A stretch of DNA of 20,707 bases from assembly GCA_016844515.1 (NCBI GenBank), contig JAERMP010000033.1, positions 1-20,707 of the forward strand. Reading direction: 5' to 3'. A program made the position numbers and the translations under genes. The notes below the pieces were generated by a model. The model was not told the DNA's origin and made no database searches. It saw only the letters and a list, made by a program, of their open reading frames with translations. This DNA is from Thermoleophilia bacterium (GTDB lineage Bacteria; Actinomycetota; Thermoleophilia; Gaiellales; Gaiellaceae). Below, one piece after another: positions 7,371-15,464 of the stretch; the first letter of the stretch is position 1; each line of letters opens with the position of its first letter.

Positions 7371-8666
7371 ATGTCGGAGTCCGGCACCGAGCACCCTGCG
7401 GTGGGCATAGGGCGGGAGAGACAGTTCGACGTATACGTCGGGGGCGCGCGCGGTGCGTACCCGCGCGTTCCCGTCTCCTTCGATCGACTCGAGCAGCGTG
7501 CACGCAAGGCGATGACGCCGGAGGGATACGCCTACATCGCGGGCGGCGCGGGTGCCGAAGAGACGATCCGAGAGAACCGCGCCGCGTTCGAGCGCTGGCG
7601 CATCGTGCCGCGCATGCTTCGCGACGTCTCGGTGCGAGACACGGCCGTGAACGTGCTCGGCACGCCGATGTCGAGCCCGTTCGCTCTGTGCCCGATCGGC
7701 GTGCTCGAGATGGCACATCGAGACGCCGACGTAGCGGTGGCGCGAGCCGCTGCCGCAGAGGGGATCCCGTTCATCTTCTCCAACCAGGCCTCCCGCCCGA
7801 TGGAAGAGACGGCGCGTGCGATGGGAGATGCGCCGCGCTGGTTCCAGCTCTACTGGAGCACTTCGAACGAACTCGTCGCCAGCTTCGTGTCTCGCGCCGA
7901 GAAGTGTGGCTGCTCGGCGATCGTGCTTACGCTCGACACGACGATGCTCGGCTGGCGTGTGCGCGACCTCGATCTCGCCTACCTCCCGTTTCTGCGCGGG
8001 AGGGGGATCGCCCAGTACACGAGCGACCCGGTGTTCCTCGACGCCCTGCAGGAGACACTGCGACAGTCGCCGCCGCCAGGGGGTCGCATCACGCTCGCAG
8101 CGATCGCGTCGTTGTGGGAGCTCGCTGGGTCACACCCGGGCTCACGAGTAGCGAACCTCCGTTCCGGGCTCGCGAGGGCCGCAGTCCGTCGCTTCATCGA
8201 GACATACTCGCGACCGTCGCTCTCATGGAAGGATCTCGCGTTTCTCCGCGAGCGCACACGGCTTCCGATCCTGCTCAAGGGGATCCTCCACCCCGCGGAC
8301 GCGGTGGCAGCGATCGAGCACGGCATGGACGGGATCATCGTGTCGAACCACGGCGGGCGCCAGGTCGACGGCGCAATCGGGACGATGGATGCGCTCTCGG
8401 CGATCGCCGACGTCGTCGCGGGCCGCGTGCCTGTCCTCCTAGACAGCGGGGTCCGCTCGGGCGCCGACGTGTTCCGCGCGCTCGCGCTCGGCGCAACTGT
8501 CGTCGGGCTCGGGCGTCCATACGTTTGGGGCCTCGCCGCCGGCGGCGAGGAGGGCGTCCGAGAGGTGATTCGCAACCTCCGCGCCGACTTCGATCTCACG
8601 CTGGGGCTCGCGGGCTGCGCGTCGGTGAGCGAGATCGGGCGCCACTCGATCCAGCCCGCGAACTGA
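7371..8666 (+). CDS. FMN-dependent alpha-hydroxy-acid oxidase / lactate 2-monooxygenase type
   Basis: This 431-residue TIM-barrel flavoenzyme belongs to the glycolate oxidase/lactate dehydrogenase family. By alignment to family motifs the active site is complete: Y55 in [12 protein letters not shown]161 in QLYW, D189 and R196 in [14 protein letters not shown], and H327 with R330 in SNHGGRQ. FMN phosphate contacts are in DSGVRSG and GLGRPY. It oxidises an L-2-hydroxy acid to the keto acid with O2 or another acceptor, or decarboxylates as lactate 2-monooxygenase does. Its extended N-terminus (about 35 residues before the core) and overall motif spacing resemble the monooxygenase branch. It is cytoplasmic, with no signal peptide. 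It is likely co-transcribed with the HAD gene 7 nt downstream, and it sits directly after the structured element. Substrate is not determined by sequence. Confidence 0.92.
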   Translation: MSESGTEHPAVGIGRERQFDVYVGGARGAYPRVPVSFDRLEQRARKAMTPEGYAYIAGGAGAEETIRENRAAFERWRIVPRMLRDVSVRDTAVNVLGTPMSSPFALCPIGVLEMAHRDADVAVARAAAAEGIPFIFSNQASRPMEETARAMGDAPRWFQLYWSTSNELVASFVSRAEKCGCSAIVLTLDTTMLGWRVRDLDLAYLPFLRGRGIAQYTSDPVFLDALQETLRQSPPPGGRITLAAIASLWELAGSHPGSRVANLRSGLARAAVRRFIETYSRPSLSWKDLAFLRERTRLPILLKGILHPADAVAAIEHGMDGIIVSNHGGRQVDGAIGTMDALSAIADVVAGRVPVLLDSGVRSGADVFRALALGATVVGLGRPYVWGLAAGGEEGVREVIRNLRADFDLTLGLAGCASVSEIGRHSIQPAN

Positions 8667-8673
8667 ACCTCTT

Positions 8674-9366
8674 GTGATCGAGGCGGTCATCTTCGACCTC
8701 GACGGCGTGCTCATCGATTCCGAGCACGTCTGGGACGAAGTGCGGGAACAACTCGCCCGCGAGCAAGGCGGGCACTGGCACCAACGTGCGCAGGCCGACA
8801 TGATGGGAATGAGTTCCACCGAGTGGTCGCACTACATGCACGACGTCATCGGGCTCTCCGAATCGCCGGAGGAGATCAACGCCGAGGTCGTCCGGCGGAT
8901 GCTCGAGCGGTACGCAGAACACCTCCCGCTCATCGACGGTGCCGTCGAGGCAGTGCGGCGGCTCGAAGGCTCCTTCCGGCTCGCGCTCGCGTCGTCGTCG
9001 AACCGGCCGTTGATCGACGCCGTTCTCGCATCCACCGGACTCGACCGCCTCTTCGAGGTGACGGTGTCCTCGGAGGAGGTTCGCAGCGGAAAGCCCGCGC
9101 CGGACGTCTTTCTCGAGGCAGCGCGGAGGCTCGGTATCGCACCGGCCAGATGTACCGCGATCGAAGACTCCGCGAACGGCATCCGCGCGGCGCATACGGC
9201 CGGGATACGCGTGATCGCAATCCCGAACCGGCACTACCCGCCGGCTGCGGACGCGCTCGCGCTCGCGGACGCCCTACTCGTTTCGATCGCCGCGCTCACC
9301 CAGGCTGTCGTAGCCGGACGGGACGGGCCTGCGGGGCCACCATCCTCCTCCCCGCTATCAGCGTAA
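8674..9366 (+). CDS. HAD-superfamily sugar-phosphatase / beta-phosphoglucomutase-like hydrolase
   Basis: This 230-residue protein has all four HAD motifs: D8 and D10 in FDLDGVLIDS, S107 in LASSSN, K140 in SGKPAPD, and E164-D165 in IEDSANGI. The helical cap inserted after motif I (residues about 17-88) places it in subfamily I with the phosphoglycolate, 2-deoxyglucose-6-phosphate and beta-phosphoglucomutase groups. It probably removes phosphate from a small sugar or acid phosphate. The start is GTG 8674, since MIEAVIFDLDG is the natural N-terminus. It follows the hydroxy-acid oxidase stop by 7 nt, so the two form an operon, which could hint at glycolate or another 2-hydroxy-acid metabolism (inference). 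The C-terminus has a 20-residue Gly/Pro/Ser-rich tail. Confidence 0.9.
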   Translation: MIEAVIFDLDGVLIDSEHVWDEVREQLAREQGGHWHQRAQADMMGMSSTEWSHYMHDVIGLSESPEEINAEVVRRMLERYAEHLPLIDGAVEAVRRLEGSFRLALASSSNRPLIDAVLASTGLDRLFEVTVSSEEVRSGKPAPDVFLEAARRLGIAPARCTAIEDSANGIRAAHTAGIRVIAIPNRHYPPAADALALADALLVSIAALTQAVVAGRDGPAGPPSSSPLSA

Positions 9367-9433
9367 CGAGGAAATTCGTACTCGTGGGAAACGAAATCGT
9401 GCCGAATGTGTAACTGCCGACGAGCGGGTCGAC

Positions 9434-10666
9434 TCAGCTGGAGATGCGGCCCAGAAGGACGCAGGCGTTGTGCCCGCCGAGCCCCATCGCGTTCGATAGA
9501 GCGACCTCCACCTGCACCCGACGAGCCTCGTTCGGCACGTAGTCGAGGTCGCACTCCGGATCCGGGTTTCGGTAGTTGATCGTCGGCGGGAGGACGCCAT
9601 CGTGCAGCGCTCGAACGCACATCATCGCCTCGACCGCCCCCGCCGCCCCGAACAGGTGCCCCAGCACGGACTTCGTCGAGGAGACTGCCAACTCATATGC
9701 GTGCGCGCCGAACACCTCCTTGATCGCTCTCGTCTCCGCCAGATCCCCTTGCGGCGTCGAAGTCCCGTGCGCGTTGATGTAGCCCACACGCTCCGCCTCG
9801 ACGCCGGCGTGTGTGAGACCCGCGCGCATCATCTCGGCCGCACCCACCGAATCGGGATCGGGCTGGGCCATGTGGTGGGCGTCGTTCGATGTCCCGTAGC
9901 CAAGGACCTCGGCGTACACGCGCGCGCCACGTGCTTGCGCTCGCTCGAGATCCTCGAGGAGCAGCACGCACGCACCCTCCCCCATGACGAATCCCGCCCG
10001 CGTTGCGTCGAAGGGCCGCGAGGCAAGCGTCGGATCCTCCTCTTCGGCGACGAGCCCGCGCATCGCGCAGAATCCAGCGAGGATCACGGGGTGCATGCAG
10101 GACTCGGTGCCGCCGGCCAGGATGACGTCGGCGTCGCCCCGCCGGATCGTCTCGGCGCCCTCCCCCACCGCATGAGAGCCCGTCGCGCACGCTGAGACAG
10201 GCGCGTAGTTCGGGCCGCGAACGCCGAGGTCGATGGCGATCTGTCCACTCGCCGAGTCGACGAGCACGTTCGGGAGAAACCACGGCGAAACCCGGCTATG
10301 TCCGCGCTCGCGCAGGATGTCGTTCTGTGCCATGACGCCGATGGCGCCGCCGATCGCCGAGCCGACGAGGACGCCGGCGCGTGCAGGATCCACGCCTTCG
10401 ACACCCGCGTCGTTCCAGGCCTCACGCGCGGCCGCAACGGCGAGCACGACGTTCCGCTCGAGCCGTCGCGCGTCTTTCGGGCCGACGACTGCCTCCGGGT
10501 CGAAATCCTTCACCTCCGACGCAATGCGCACCGGAAAGCCCGTTGCATCGAAGGCCTGAATCCAATCCACCCCACTCCGCCCGGCGATCGCAGCGTCCCA
10601 GGTCGAATGCGCATCGAGCCCGAGCGGGGTGACAGCACCAAGGCCGGTGACGGCGACGCGACGCAT
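9434..10666 (-). CDS. fabF: Beta-ketoacyl-ACP synthase II (FabF/KAS II type)
   Basis: This 410-residue condensing enzyme has the full Cys-His-His triad: C160 in SACATGSHA, H300 in NAHGTSTPQGD and H337 in STKSVLGHLFGAAG, with K332 alongside. It elongates acyl-ACP with malonyl-ACP in fatty-acid synthesis. The N-terminus MRRVAVTGLGAVTPLG fits ATG 10666 exactly; the much longer upstream open frame is antisense to the ligase gene and not coding. It stands alone here, with no acpP, fabH or fabG beside it, and it converges with the HAD gene (67-nt gap, no clear terminator). It shares a 28-bp divergent promoter region with the ligase gene. Length and motifs match housekeeping FabF rather than a polyketide synthase. 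Confidence 0.95.
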   Translation of the reverse strand: MRRVAVTGLGAVTPLGLDAHSTWDAAIAGRSGVDWIQAFDATGFPVRIASEVKDFDPEAVVGPKDARRLERNVVLAVAAAREAWNDAGVEGVDPARAGVLVGSAIGGAIGVMAQNDILRERGHSRVSPWFLPNVLVDSASGQIAIDLGVRGPNYAPVSACATGSHAVGEGAETIRRGDADVILAGGTESCMHPVILAGFCAMRGLVAEEEDPTLASRPFDATRAGFVMGEGACVLLLEDLERAQARGARVYAEVLGYGTSNDAHHMAQPDPDSVGAAEMMRAGLTHAGVEAERVGYINAHGTSTPQGDLAETRAIKEVFGAHAYELAVSSTKSVLGHLFGAAGAVEAMMCVRALHDGVLPPTINYRNPDPECDLDYVPNEARRVQVEVALSNAMGLGGHNACVLLGRISS

Positions 10667-10694
10667 GAGAGCAAGAGCGTAGTAGCTTGAGGCG
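10667..10694. promoter_or_regulatory. Compact bidirectional promoter between fabF and the DNA ligase gene
   Basis: Only 28 bp separate two divergent start codons. On plus, TAGCTT at 10683-10688 lies 6 nt before ATG 10695. On minus, TACGCT (10681 to 10676) lies 9 nt before ATG 10666. Neither gene has a Shine-Dalgarno in this space, so both messages are probably leaderless or nearly so. The two boxes lie back to back one base apart, so polymerase binding on one side should exclude the other. Confidence 0.42.
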
Positions 10695-11753
10695 ATGGCC
10701 CGCCCTCGTCGTCGACTCCCGAGCGGTGAGCCGGTCGAACGCCCGGCCGACCTCGACCCCACGATTCCCTTCCCGCCGATGGAGGCGGACCTCGTCCGAG
10801 AGCTCCCCACAGGCAGCGAATGGCAGTACGAGCCGAAGTGGGACGGCTTTCGCGGACTCCTCGAGAATGGCTCTGGCGAGCTGCGCCTCTGGTCGCGCAA
10901 CGCGCGGCCGCTGCTTCGCTACTTCCCCGAGCTGCGGCCACTCGACGAACTGCTCCCGCCGCTCTCGGCGCTCGACGGTGAGATCGTGATCGAACGCGAC
11001 GGTGTCCTCGACTTCGACGCGATGCAGACGCGGCTCCACCCCGCCGAGAGCCGCATCCGGAAACTGTCGGCAGAGATCCCTGCGCGCTTCATCGCGTTCG
11101 ACGTGCTCGTCTGGAAGGGAGAGGAGATCTGGCGCGAGCCGCTGTCGAAAAGACGCATGAAGCTCGAGCGGAGCGCGAAGGGCCTCGAGCTATCACCGGC
11201 GACCCGCGACCGCTCGGAGGCGCTCGACTGGCTCGAGCGCTTCGAGGCAATCGGCCTCGACGGCGTCGTCGCCAAGCGTCGCGACCTCTCGTACCTCCCC
11301 GGATCGCGCGACGGAGTGGCGAAGGTGAAGCCCGAGAAGACGGCCGACTGCGTCGTCGTCGGCGTGCGCTGGAAGTCGAGGCCCGACCGGATCGCCACGC
11401 TTCTCCTCGGCCTCTATCGCGAGGACGGCGAGGTCGACTACGTCGGCTCGGCCGCCGTCGCTCCAGCTCGCCATGGCGAAATCGCAGCGCGCGTGGCTCC
11501 GCTGCTAGAAAACGCACCCGAGCGGCGATTCTCCGAGCCGAGCCGTTGGGGAGGCGGCGAGCTCGAGGAGTCGCCGGTGCGACCCGAGCTCGTCGTCGAA
11601 GTGCGCTACGACAAGGTGCAGTCGAACCGCTTCCGCCACGGAACGAAGCTCATCCGCTTCCGTGATGACAAGGATCCCCGGCAGTGCACGTGGCTGGAGC
11701 TCCGGCCCGCCCGACCGACCGGCGTGACGGTCGCGACGTTCCTCGGCCAGTAG
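10695..11753 (+). CDS. ligC: ATP-dependent DNA ligase, LigC type
   Basis: The 352-residue product carries the nucleotidyltransferase motifs in order: I, YEPKWDGFRG with the AMP-accepting K48; III, LDGEIVI near 94; IIIa, RFIAFDVLV; IV, LDGVVAKR; and V, VAKVKPEKT. An OB-fold domain follows from about 215 (CVVVGVRWK to the end). The size and lack of added domains match the stand-alone LigC ligases of actinobacteria and the ligase module of LigD. It seals nicks and double-strand breaks in Ku-dependent end joining or excision repair. A LigD-type polymerase is encoded nearby at 13150-14022, although on the opposite strand and with a secreted-protein gene between. Ku is not in the window. The start is ATG 10695, apparently leaderless. 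Confidence 0.9.
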   Translation: MARPRRRLPSGEPVERPADLDPTIPFPPMEADLVRELPTGSEWQYEPKWDGFRGLLENGSGELRLWSRNARPLLRYFPELRPLDELLPPLSALDGEIVIERDGVLDFDAMQTRLHPAESRIRKLSAEIPARFIAFDVLVWKGEEIWREPLSKRRMKLERSAKGLELSPATRDRSEALDWLERFEAIGLDGVVAKRRDLSYLPGSRDGVAKVKPEKTADCVVVGVRWKSRPDRIATLLLGLYREDGEVDYVGSAAVAPARHGEIAARVAPLLENAPERRFSEPSRWGGGELEESPVRPELVVEVRYDKVQSNRFRHGTKLIRFRDDKDPRQCTWLELRPARPTGVTVATFLGQ

Positions 11754-11773
11754 CCGCCCCACCGCAAGAGGCG

Positions 11774-11779
11774 TAAGCT
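11774..11779 (+). promoter_or_regulatory. -10-like box TAAGCT upstream of the secreted protein gene
   Basis: TAAGCT fits TAnnnT and lies 8 nt before ATG 11788, in the 34-nt gap after the ligase stop. A GAGGG run also lies there but only 2 nt from the ATG, too close for normal ribosome binding, so a leaderless start is more plausible. Confidence 0.35.
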
Positions 11780-11787
11780 CGAGGGCG

Positions 11788-13149
11788 ATGTCTCGCGCAG
11801 TCGTGGCAATCGTCGCGATGCTTGCTCTCGCGGTGCCCGCAGCAGCGGGCCCGCCAGGGTCCTGGACGAGGCTCCCCGGAACCGTCTTCAACTTCGCGGA
11901 GCCGGGCCTCGCCCGCACCTCCGACGGTGTACTCCACGTCCTCTACGTGCGCAAGAACGGGGCGATGTCGGACCTCGTGCACGTCGCCGTCTCCCCGGCC
12001 GGGAAGGTTGGCTCTCATACAGTCGCGCTCGGTCGGTGGAGGACGATGAACCACCCCGACGTCGTTCGTCTCCAGGACGGATCCCTGCGCACGTTCTTCG
12101 GCGGCATCCGCTCGACGGGTCAAGGCGAGACCAACACTGCGCTGAATACGGCCACGGCACCGGCAAGGGGTGCTCCCTGGGAGCTTCAGATCGGCAAGGC
12201 GGCGCACTCGAACGGGGCGTACTCGGGAGCAACGGCCGGCGCCGGGCTCGCGCGCGACGGCACCCCTATATCGGCCTGGTACTCAACCGGAGCCATGGGC
12301 TTCCACTACGGAACGAGCCTGGACGATCCGGACCGGGCGGTTCCGACAACCGGCTGCTGCCTGTACGAGCCCGAGATCGCCGTCGACGCGGCGACGGGAC
12401 AGGCCTACATCGGGTTCTTCTCGCTCGAGAAGTCGGCCCAGGGCGTCTACGCGCAGCGCATCTCTCCGGCAGGAGTCCAGGGAGCGCGGTGGCTCGCGCC
12501 GGGTACGCGCGTGGGCACCAACGCGCTGAACCCCGGCGGCAGGACGTCGCTCAGCGCCCGGATCGGTGCGGCGGGAGTCTTCATGGTGCACGGACAGGGC
12601 TATCCGACGTTCAAGACCGTCGCCGTATCACGCGTCGGGGTCTCGCGGCCGCAGATCGTCCTCAAGGCGGATCGTGCGGAGCACATCAACGTCGCCGCCG
12701 CGCCCGATGGCCGTCTGTGGCTGCTATGGGAGCAGAGCGGGACAATCTTCGCGACGCGCACGAACAAAACAGCGAAGAAGGTCGGCCCCGTCACGCAGCT
12801 CAAGCCCCCTGGGGGCGGCGTGATCTTCCGGCTCAATGGAGAGGGATCCACGGGGGCTCTCGACTTGATCGCAAACATCCAGGGCGGCGGCCAGGCGCTG
12901 TGGCACCAGCAGATCCTGCCGAAGCTCCAACTGACGTCCTCGACTCGGAAGGCTGGGGCAGCCCGCACCATCACGTTCAGGGTGCTCGACGCAGGCGACC
13001 CAGTCGCCGGCGCCACCGTAAAGGCCGGCGGCAAGACGCTCAAGACCGCCGCGAACGGCACCGCCACGCTGAAGCAGGCGACCCTTGCACCGGTGACTGC
13101 AACGGCGTCGCGAGCAGGCTACGTCTCGGCGACAGCCACGGTTCGCTGA
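11788..13149 (+). CDS. Secreted protein with propeller-like repeats and C-terminal Ig-like domain, function unknown
   Basis: The 453-residue product starts with a clear Sec signal peptide (MSRAVVAIVAMLALAVPAAA, cleavage about residue 20 before GPPGSW). The body, about 25-375, repeats short blade-like elements with Asp/Gly turns followed by aromatic strands, such as SDGVLHVLYVR, DAATGQAYIGFFS and APDGRLWLLWEQ. This is the style of sialidase or other beta-propellers; no catalytic residues of sialidases can be identified. Residues about 376-453 form a beta-rich module (ITFRVLDAGDPVAGATVKAGGK) like carboxypeptidase-regulatory or Ig-like domains. No cell-wall anchor or lipobox is present, so it is probably released or loosely surface-bound. 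It lies between two DNA-repair genes without an obvious functional link. The fold call is by pattern only. Confidence 0.8.
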   Translation: MSRAVVAIVAMLALAVPAAAGPPGSWTRLPGTVFNFAEPGLARTSDGVLHVLYVRKNGAMSDLVHVAVSPAGKVGSHTVALGRWRTMNHPDVVRLQDGSLRTFFGGIRSTGQGETNTALNTATAPARGAPWELQIGKAAHSNGAYSGATAGAGLARDGTPISAWYSTGAMGFHYGTSLDDPDRAVPTTGCCLYEPEIAVDAATGQAYIGFFSLEKSAQGVYAQRISPAGVQGARWLAPGTRVGTNALNPGGRTSLSARIGAAGVFMVHGQGYPTFKTVAVSRVGVSRPQIVLKADRAEHINVAAAPDGRLWLLWEQSGTIFATRTNKTAKKVGPVTQLKPPGGGVIFRLNGEGSTGALDLIANIQGGGQALWHQQILPKLQLTSSTRKAGAARTITFRVLDAGDPVAGATVKAGGKTLKTAANGTATLKQATLAPVTATASRAGYVSATATVR

Positions 13150-14022
13150 TCACTCCGGTTTGCGCGCACGCGAAGGCTGCACGCGAGGCGGCTCGCCGGG
13201 CATCTTCGGGAAGTTCGGCGGATACGGAGCCTCGCCGATCCCGTCCTTCTCCTCACGCTCAACCCATTCGAGCAGCAGGCGCAGGTCGCAGACGGCATCG
13301 TCGATTCCCGCGTGGACGTCGCCCAAGGCCGCGAACCGCTCCGGCATCGTTGCCATCGTGAAGTCCTCTGTGACGACATCAGGGAGCTCGTCCCACGTCA
13401 CGGGCGCAGAGACCGTGGCGTCCGGCCGACCGCGCACGGAATACGCTGAGGCGACCGTCCGGTCGCGCGCATTCTGGTTGTAGTCGATGAACACACGCCG
13501 TCCGCGCTCTTCCTTCCACCAGGCCGTCGTCACCTTCTTCGGCAGCCGCCGCTCGGTCTCGCGTGCGAACGCGAGCGCGGCCCGGCGGACGACCGGAAAC
13601 TCCCACTCGGGCTCGATGCGACAGAAGACGTGGATGCCGCGATTCCCCGACGTCTTCGGCCAACCCGTGTAGCCGATCTCGTCGAGCACCTCGTGGACGA
13701 GAGCAGCGACGCGCTTCGCGTCCTTGAACGTCGTCCCGGGCTGCGGGTCGATGTCGATGCGGAGCTCGTCCGGATGCTCGGTATCGCGGCGGCGCGACGG
13801 CCAGGGGTGGAAGTCGACGACCGCGAGGTTCGCTGCCCAGACGACCTGCGCCAGCTCGGTGACGCACAGCTCGTCCGCGTGACGGCCTGACGGGAAGGTG
13901 ACACGCGCGGTCTCGACCCAGTCCGGGTGGTGCTTCGGAACGCGCTTCTGGTAGATCATCTCGCCCGTGACCCCGTCGGGGAACCGACGAAGCTGGGTCG
14001 GCCGCTCGAAGAGCGCGCGCAC
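13150..14022 (-). CDS. ligD: LigD-type NHEJ polymerase/primase domain, N-terminus disrupted
   Basis: The 290 residues from GTG 14022 form an archaeo-eukaryotic primase fold of the LigD PolDom family. Catalytic Asp pair: LRIDIDPQPGT. Other motifs: SGNRGIHVF and VFIDYNQNARDRTVASAYSVR with the third Asp. It fills gaps and adds nucleotides at broken ends in bacterial end joining. Neither ligase nor nuclease domain is fused, so it is a stand-alone polymerase whose ligase partner may be the nearby LigC. Homology continues upstream of the GTG in frame (KTKRDLAEYYIAVGEGI), but a TAG at 14089-14091 closes that frame with no start codon between. A -1 frame reads MARVASPFGRGR from GTG 14105, so the native start probably lies there and one base was lost near 14075-14080. 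It converges with the secreted-protein gene, stop codons abutting. Confidence 0.85.
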   Translation of the reverse strand: MRALFERPTQLRRFPDGVTGEMIYQKRVPKHHPDWVETARVTFPSGRHADELCVTELAQVVWAANLAVVDFHPWPSRRRDTEHPDELRIDIDPQPGTTFKDAKRVAALVHEVLDEIGYTGWPKTSGNRGIHVFCRIEPEWEFPVVRRAALAFARETERRLPKKVTTAWWKEERGRRVFIDYNQNARDRTVASAYSVRGRPDATVSAPVTWDELPDVVTEDFTMATMPERFAALGDVHAGIDDAVCDLRLLLEWVEREEKDGIGEAPYPPNFPKMPGEPPRVQPSRARKPE

Positions 14023-14136
14023 GATGCCTTCTCCGACCGCGATGTAGTACTCGGCGAGGTCACGCTTCGTCTTCCGCGCCCGAAAGGGCTAGCCACGCGC
14101 GCCACGCTACCCGGGACGCAGGAGTTGCGGCCGAAG

Positions 14137-14709
14137 TTACCCGGGACGGCCCATTTCCGGCGGGGGCGGGACCGCCGGCGGTGTGACACCGCGCCTGCGC
14201 CGGACATCGACTGCGGCGGCGACCACGATTGCAGCGACGGCGATAGCAATCGTCCAGAGGCCGATCTGGTTGGCCGTTCGGCGCGCATTCTCCTCCCACT
14301 CGCCTCGGAGGATCAGATCCGACGGATCCTTCCTGGGGATGAGGTCGACTCCGTTGGGATAGCGCGACGTGTGCTCCGCCTCCGCCGTGTCGAGGGGAAG
14401 AAGAAGCGCGATTGTGACTCCAATCGCGCCGATGGCAGGCACGAAAACGGCCGCCCGGGCTGGGAGGAGCAAGGCGATGACCCCAATCAGCACGACTAGC
14501 GTAGAAACGCCGATCGAGAACAGGTAGATCGCGCCGACCGTGGCCTGTGCTGGGTCGGCGAGAACCTCCGCTCCTCTCTTCGTAACGTCCACGGACGGTT
14601 TGTCGAGCACGAGCGAGAACGCCATGAGCGAGACGAAGAAGAGCGGGGTGGCGAGGATGCCTGCGACCGCGAGCGGCGCCTTGGGAGCGCGGCGCAGCCG
14701 GTGTATCAC
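14137..14709 (-). CDS. Four-helix integral membrane protein, function unknown
   Basis: This 190-residue protein has hydrophobic segments at about 13-34, 58-82, 86-104 and 149-166. A soluble loop of about 45 residues (HTSRYPNGVDLIPRKDPSDLILRGEWEENARR) lies between helices 3 and 4, and a proline-rich tail (VPPPPEMGRPG) ends the protein. I do not recognise a family. The GTG start overlaps the stop of the ABC transporter ATPase gene (GTGA), so it is translationally coupled as the last gene of that operon. An accessory role for the transporter is possible, but the position is the only support. The soluble loop's side of the membrane cannot be fixed from sequence alone. Confidence 0.75.
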   Translation of the reverse strand: MIHRLRRAPKAPLAVAGILATPLFFVSLMAFSLVLDKPSVDVTKRGAEVLADPAQATVGAIYLFSIGVSTLVVLIGVIALLLPARAAVFVPAIGAIGVTIALLLPLDTAEAEHTSRYPNGVDLIPRKDPSDLILRGEWEENARRTANQIGLWTIAIAVAAIVVAAAVDVRRRRGVTPPAVPPPPEMGRPG

Positions 14710-15464
14710 AGACGGCCTGCCTCGATGACGCGCTGCAGAAACTCTTGCGTACGCGCCTCGCGCGGGGAGGAGAAAATCTGGGCGGGAGGGCCCTCTTCCA
14801 GGATGACCCCGGCGTCCAGAAAGCAGATCTTGTCGGCGACCTCTCGCGCGAAGCTCATCTCGTGCGTCGCGATGATCATGGTCATGCCTTCGTTCGCGAG
14901 GGTGCGAACGAGGGCCAGGACTTCCCCGACGAGCTGTGGGTCGAGCGCGCTCGTGATCTCGTCGAGGAGCATGAGGCTCGGATTCATCGCGAGCGCGCGG
15001 GCGATCGCCACGCGCTGCTGCTGGCCGCCCGAGAGGCGGTCCGGATACTCGTCCGCCTTGTCTTCCAGACCGATGAGCGCCAGCAGTTCTCGGGCCTGGG
15101 CCTGCGCCTTGGCTTTCGAAAGCTTGCGCGCCCGGATCGGCGCCAAGGTCACGTTCTCCATCACCGTCATGTGCGGGAAGAGGTTGTACGCCTGGAAGAC
15201 GATTCCGATCTTGCGTCTAAGGGCGTTGACGTCCACCTTTGCCTCGGTGATCGTCTGACCGTCGACCACGATCGTCCCCGAGTCGACGTGCTCGAGCAGG
15301 TTCACGCACCGAAGAAGCGTCGACTTGCCCGAGCCCGACGCCCCGATCAGGCAGACGGCCTGGTGAAGGTCGACTGTCAGGTCGATCCCGTGGAGGACCT
15401 CGAGTTCGCCGAAGCGCTTCGTGACGCTCTCGAGCGAGACGAAATGCGAGTTGGCGCCGGTCAC
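14706..15464 (-). CDS. Polar amino-acid ABC transporter ATP-binding protein (GlnQ-like)
   Basis: This 252-residue ATPase is complete: Walker A GASGSGKST near 38, the Q-loop in FQAYNLFPHMTV, signature LSGGQQQRVAIARAL, Walker B LMLLDEITSALD with its catalytic Glu, and the His switch IIATHEM. NLFPHMTVMENVTLAPI and the DEITSALDPQLVGEVL run are typical of GlnQ/HisP-type importers. It powers uptake through the permease encoded just upstream. The GTG start overlaps the permease stop by 4 nt, and its own stop overlaps the next gene, so stoichiometric coupled translation is likely. The substrate class (amino acid or related cation) comes from the whole cassette. Confidence 0.95.
   Translation of the reverse strand: MTGANSHFVSLESVTKRFGELEVLHGIDLTVDLHQAVCLIGASGSGKSTLLRCVNLLEHVDSGTIVVDGQTITEAKVDVNALRRKIGIVFQAYNLFPHMTVMENVTLAPIRARKLSKAKAQAQARELLALIGLEDKADEYPDRLSGGQQQRVAIARALAMNPSLMLLDEITSALDPQLVGEVLALVRTLANEGMTMIIATHEMSFAREVADKICFLDAGVILEEGPPAQIFSSPREARTQEFLQRVIEAGRL

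Noticed and set aside
7165..7716. An N-terminal extension of the sugar transferase frame across the intergenic element and into the divergent oxidase gene.
   Set aside because: It is an arginine-rich shadow, antisense to the oxidase gene, and the family's short form starts at the hydrophobic helix just after ATG 7164.
9367..9433. A terminator between the convergent HAD and fabF genes.
   Set aside because: Only a weak short stem (TCGT/ACGA) is seen, with no U-tract, so it is not supported.
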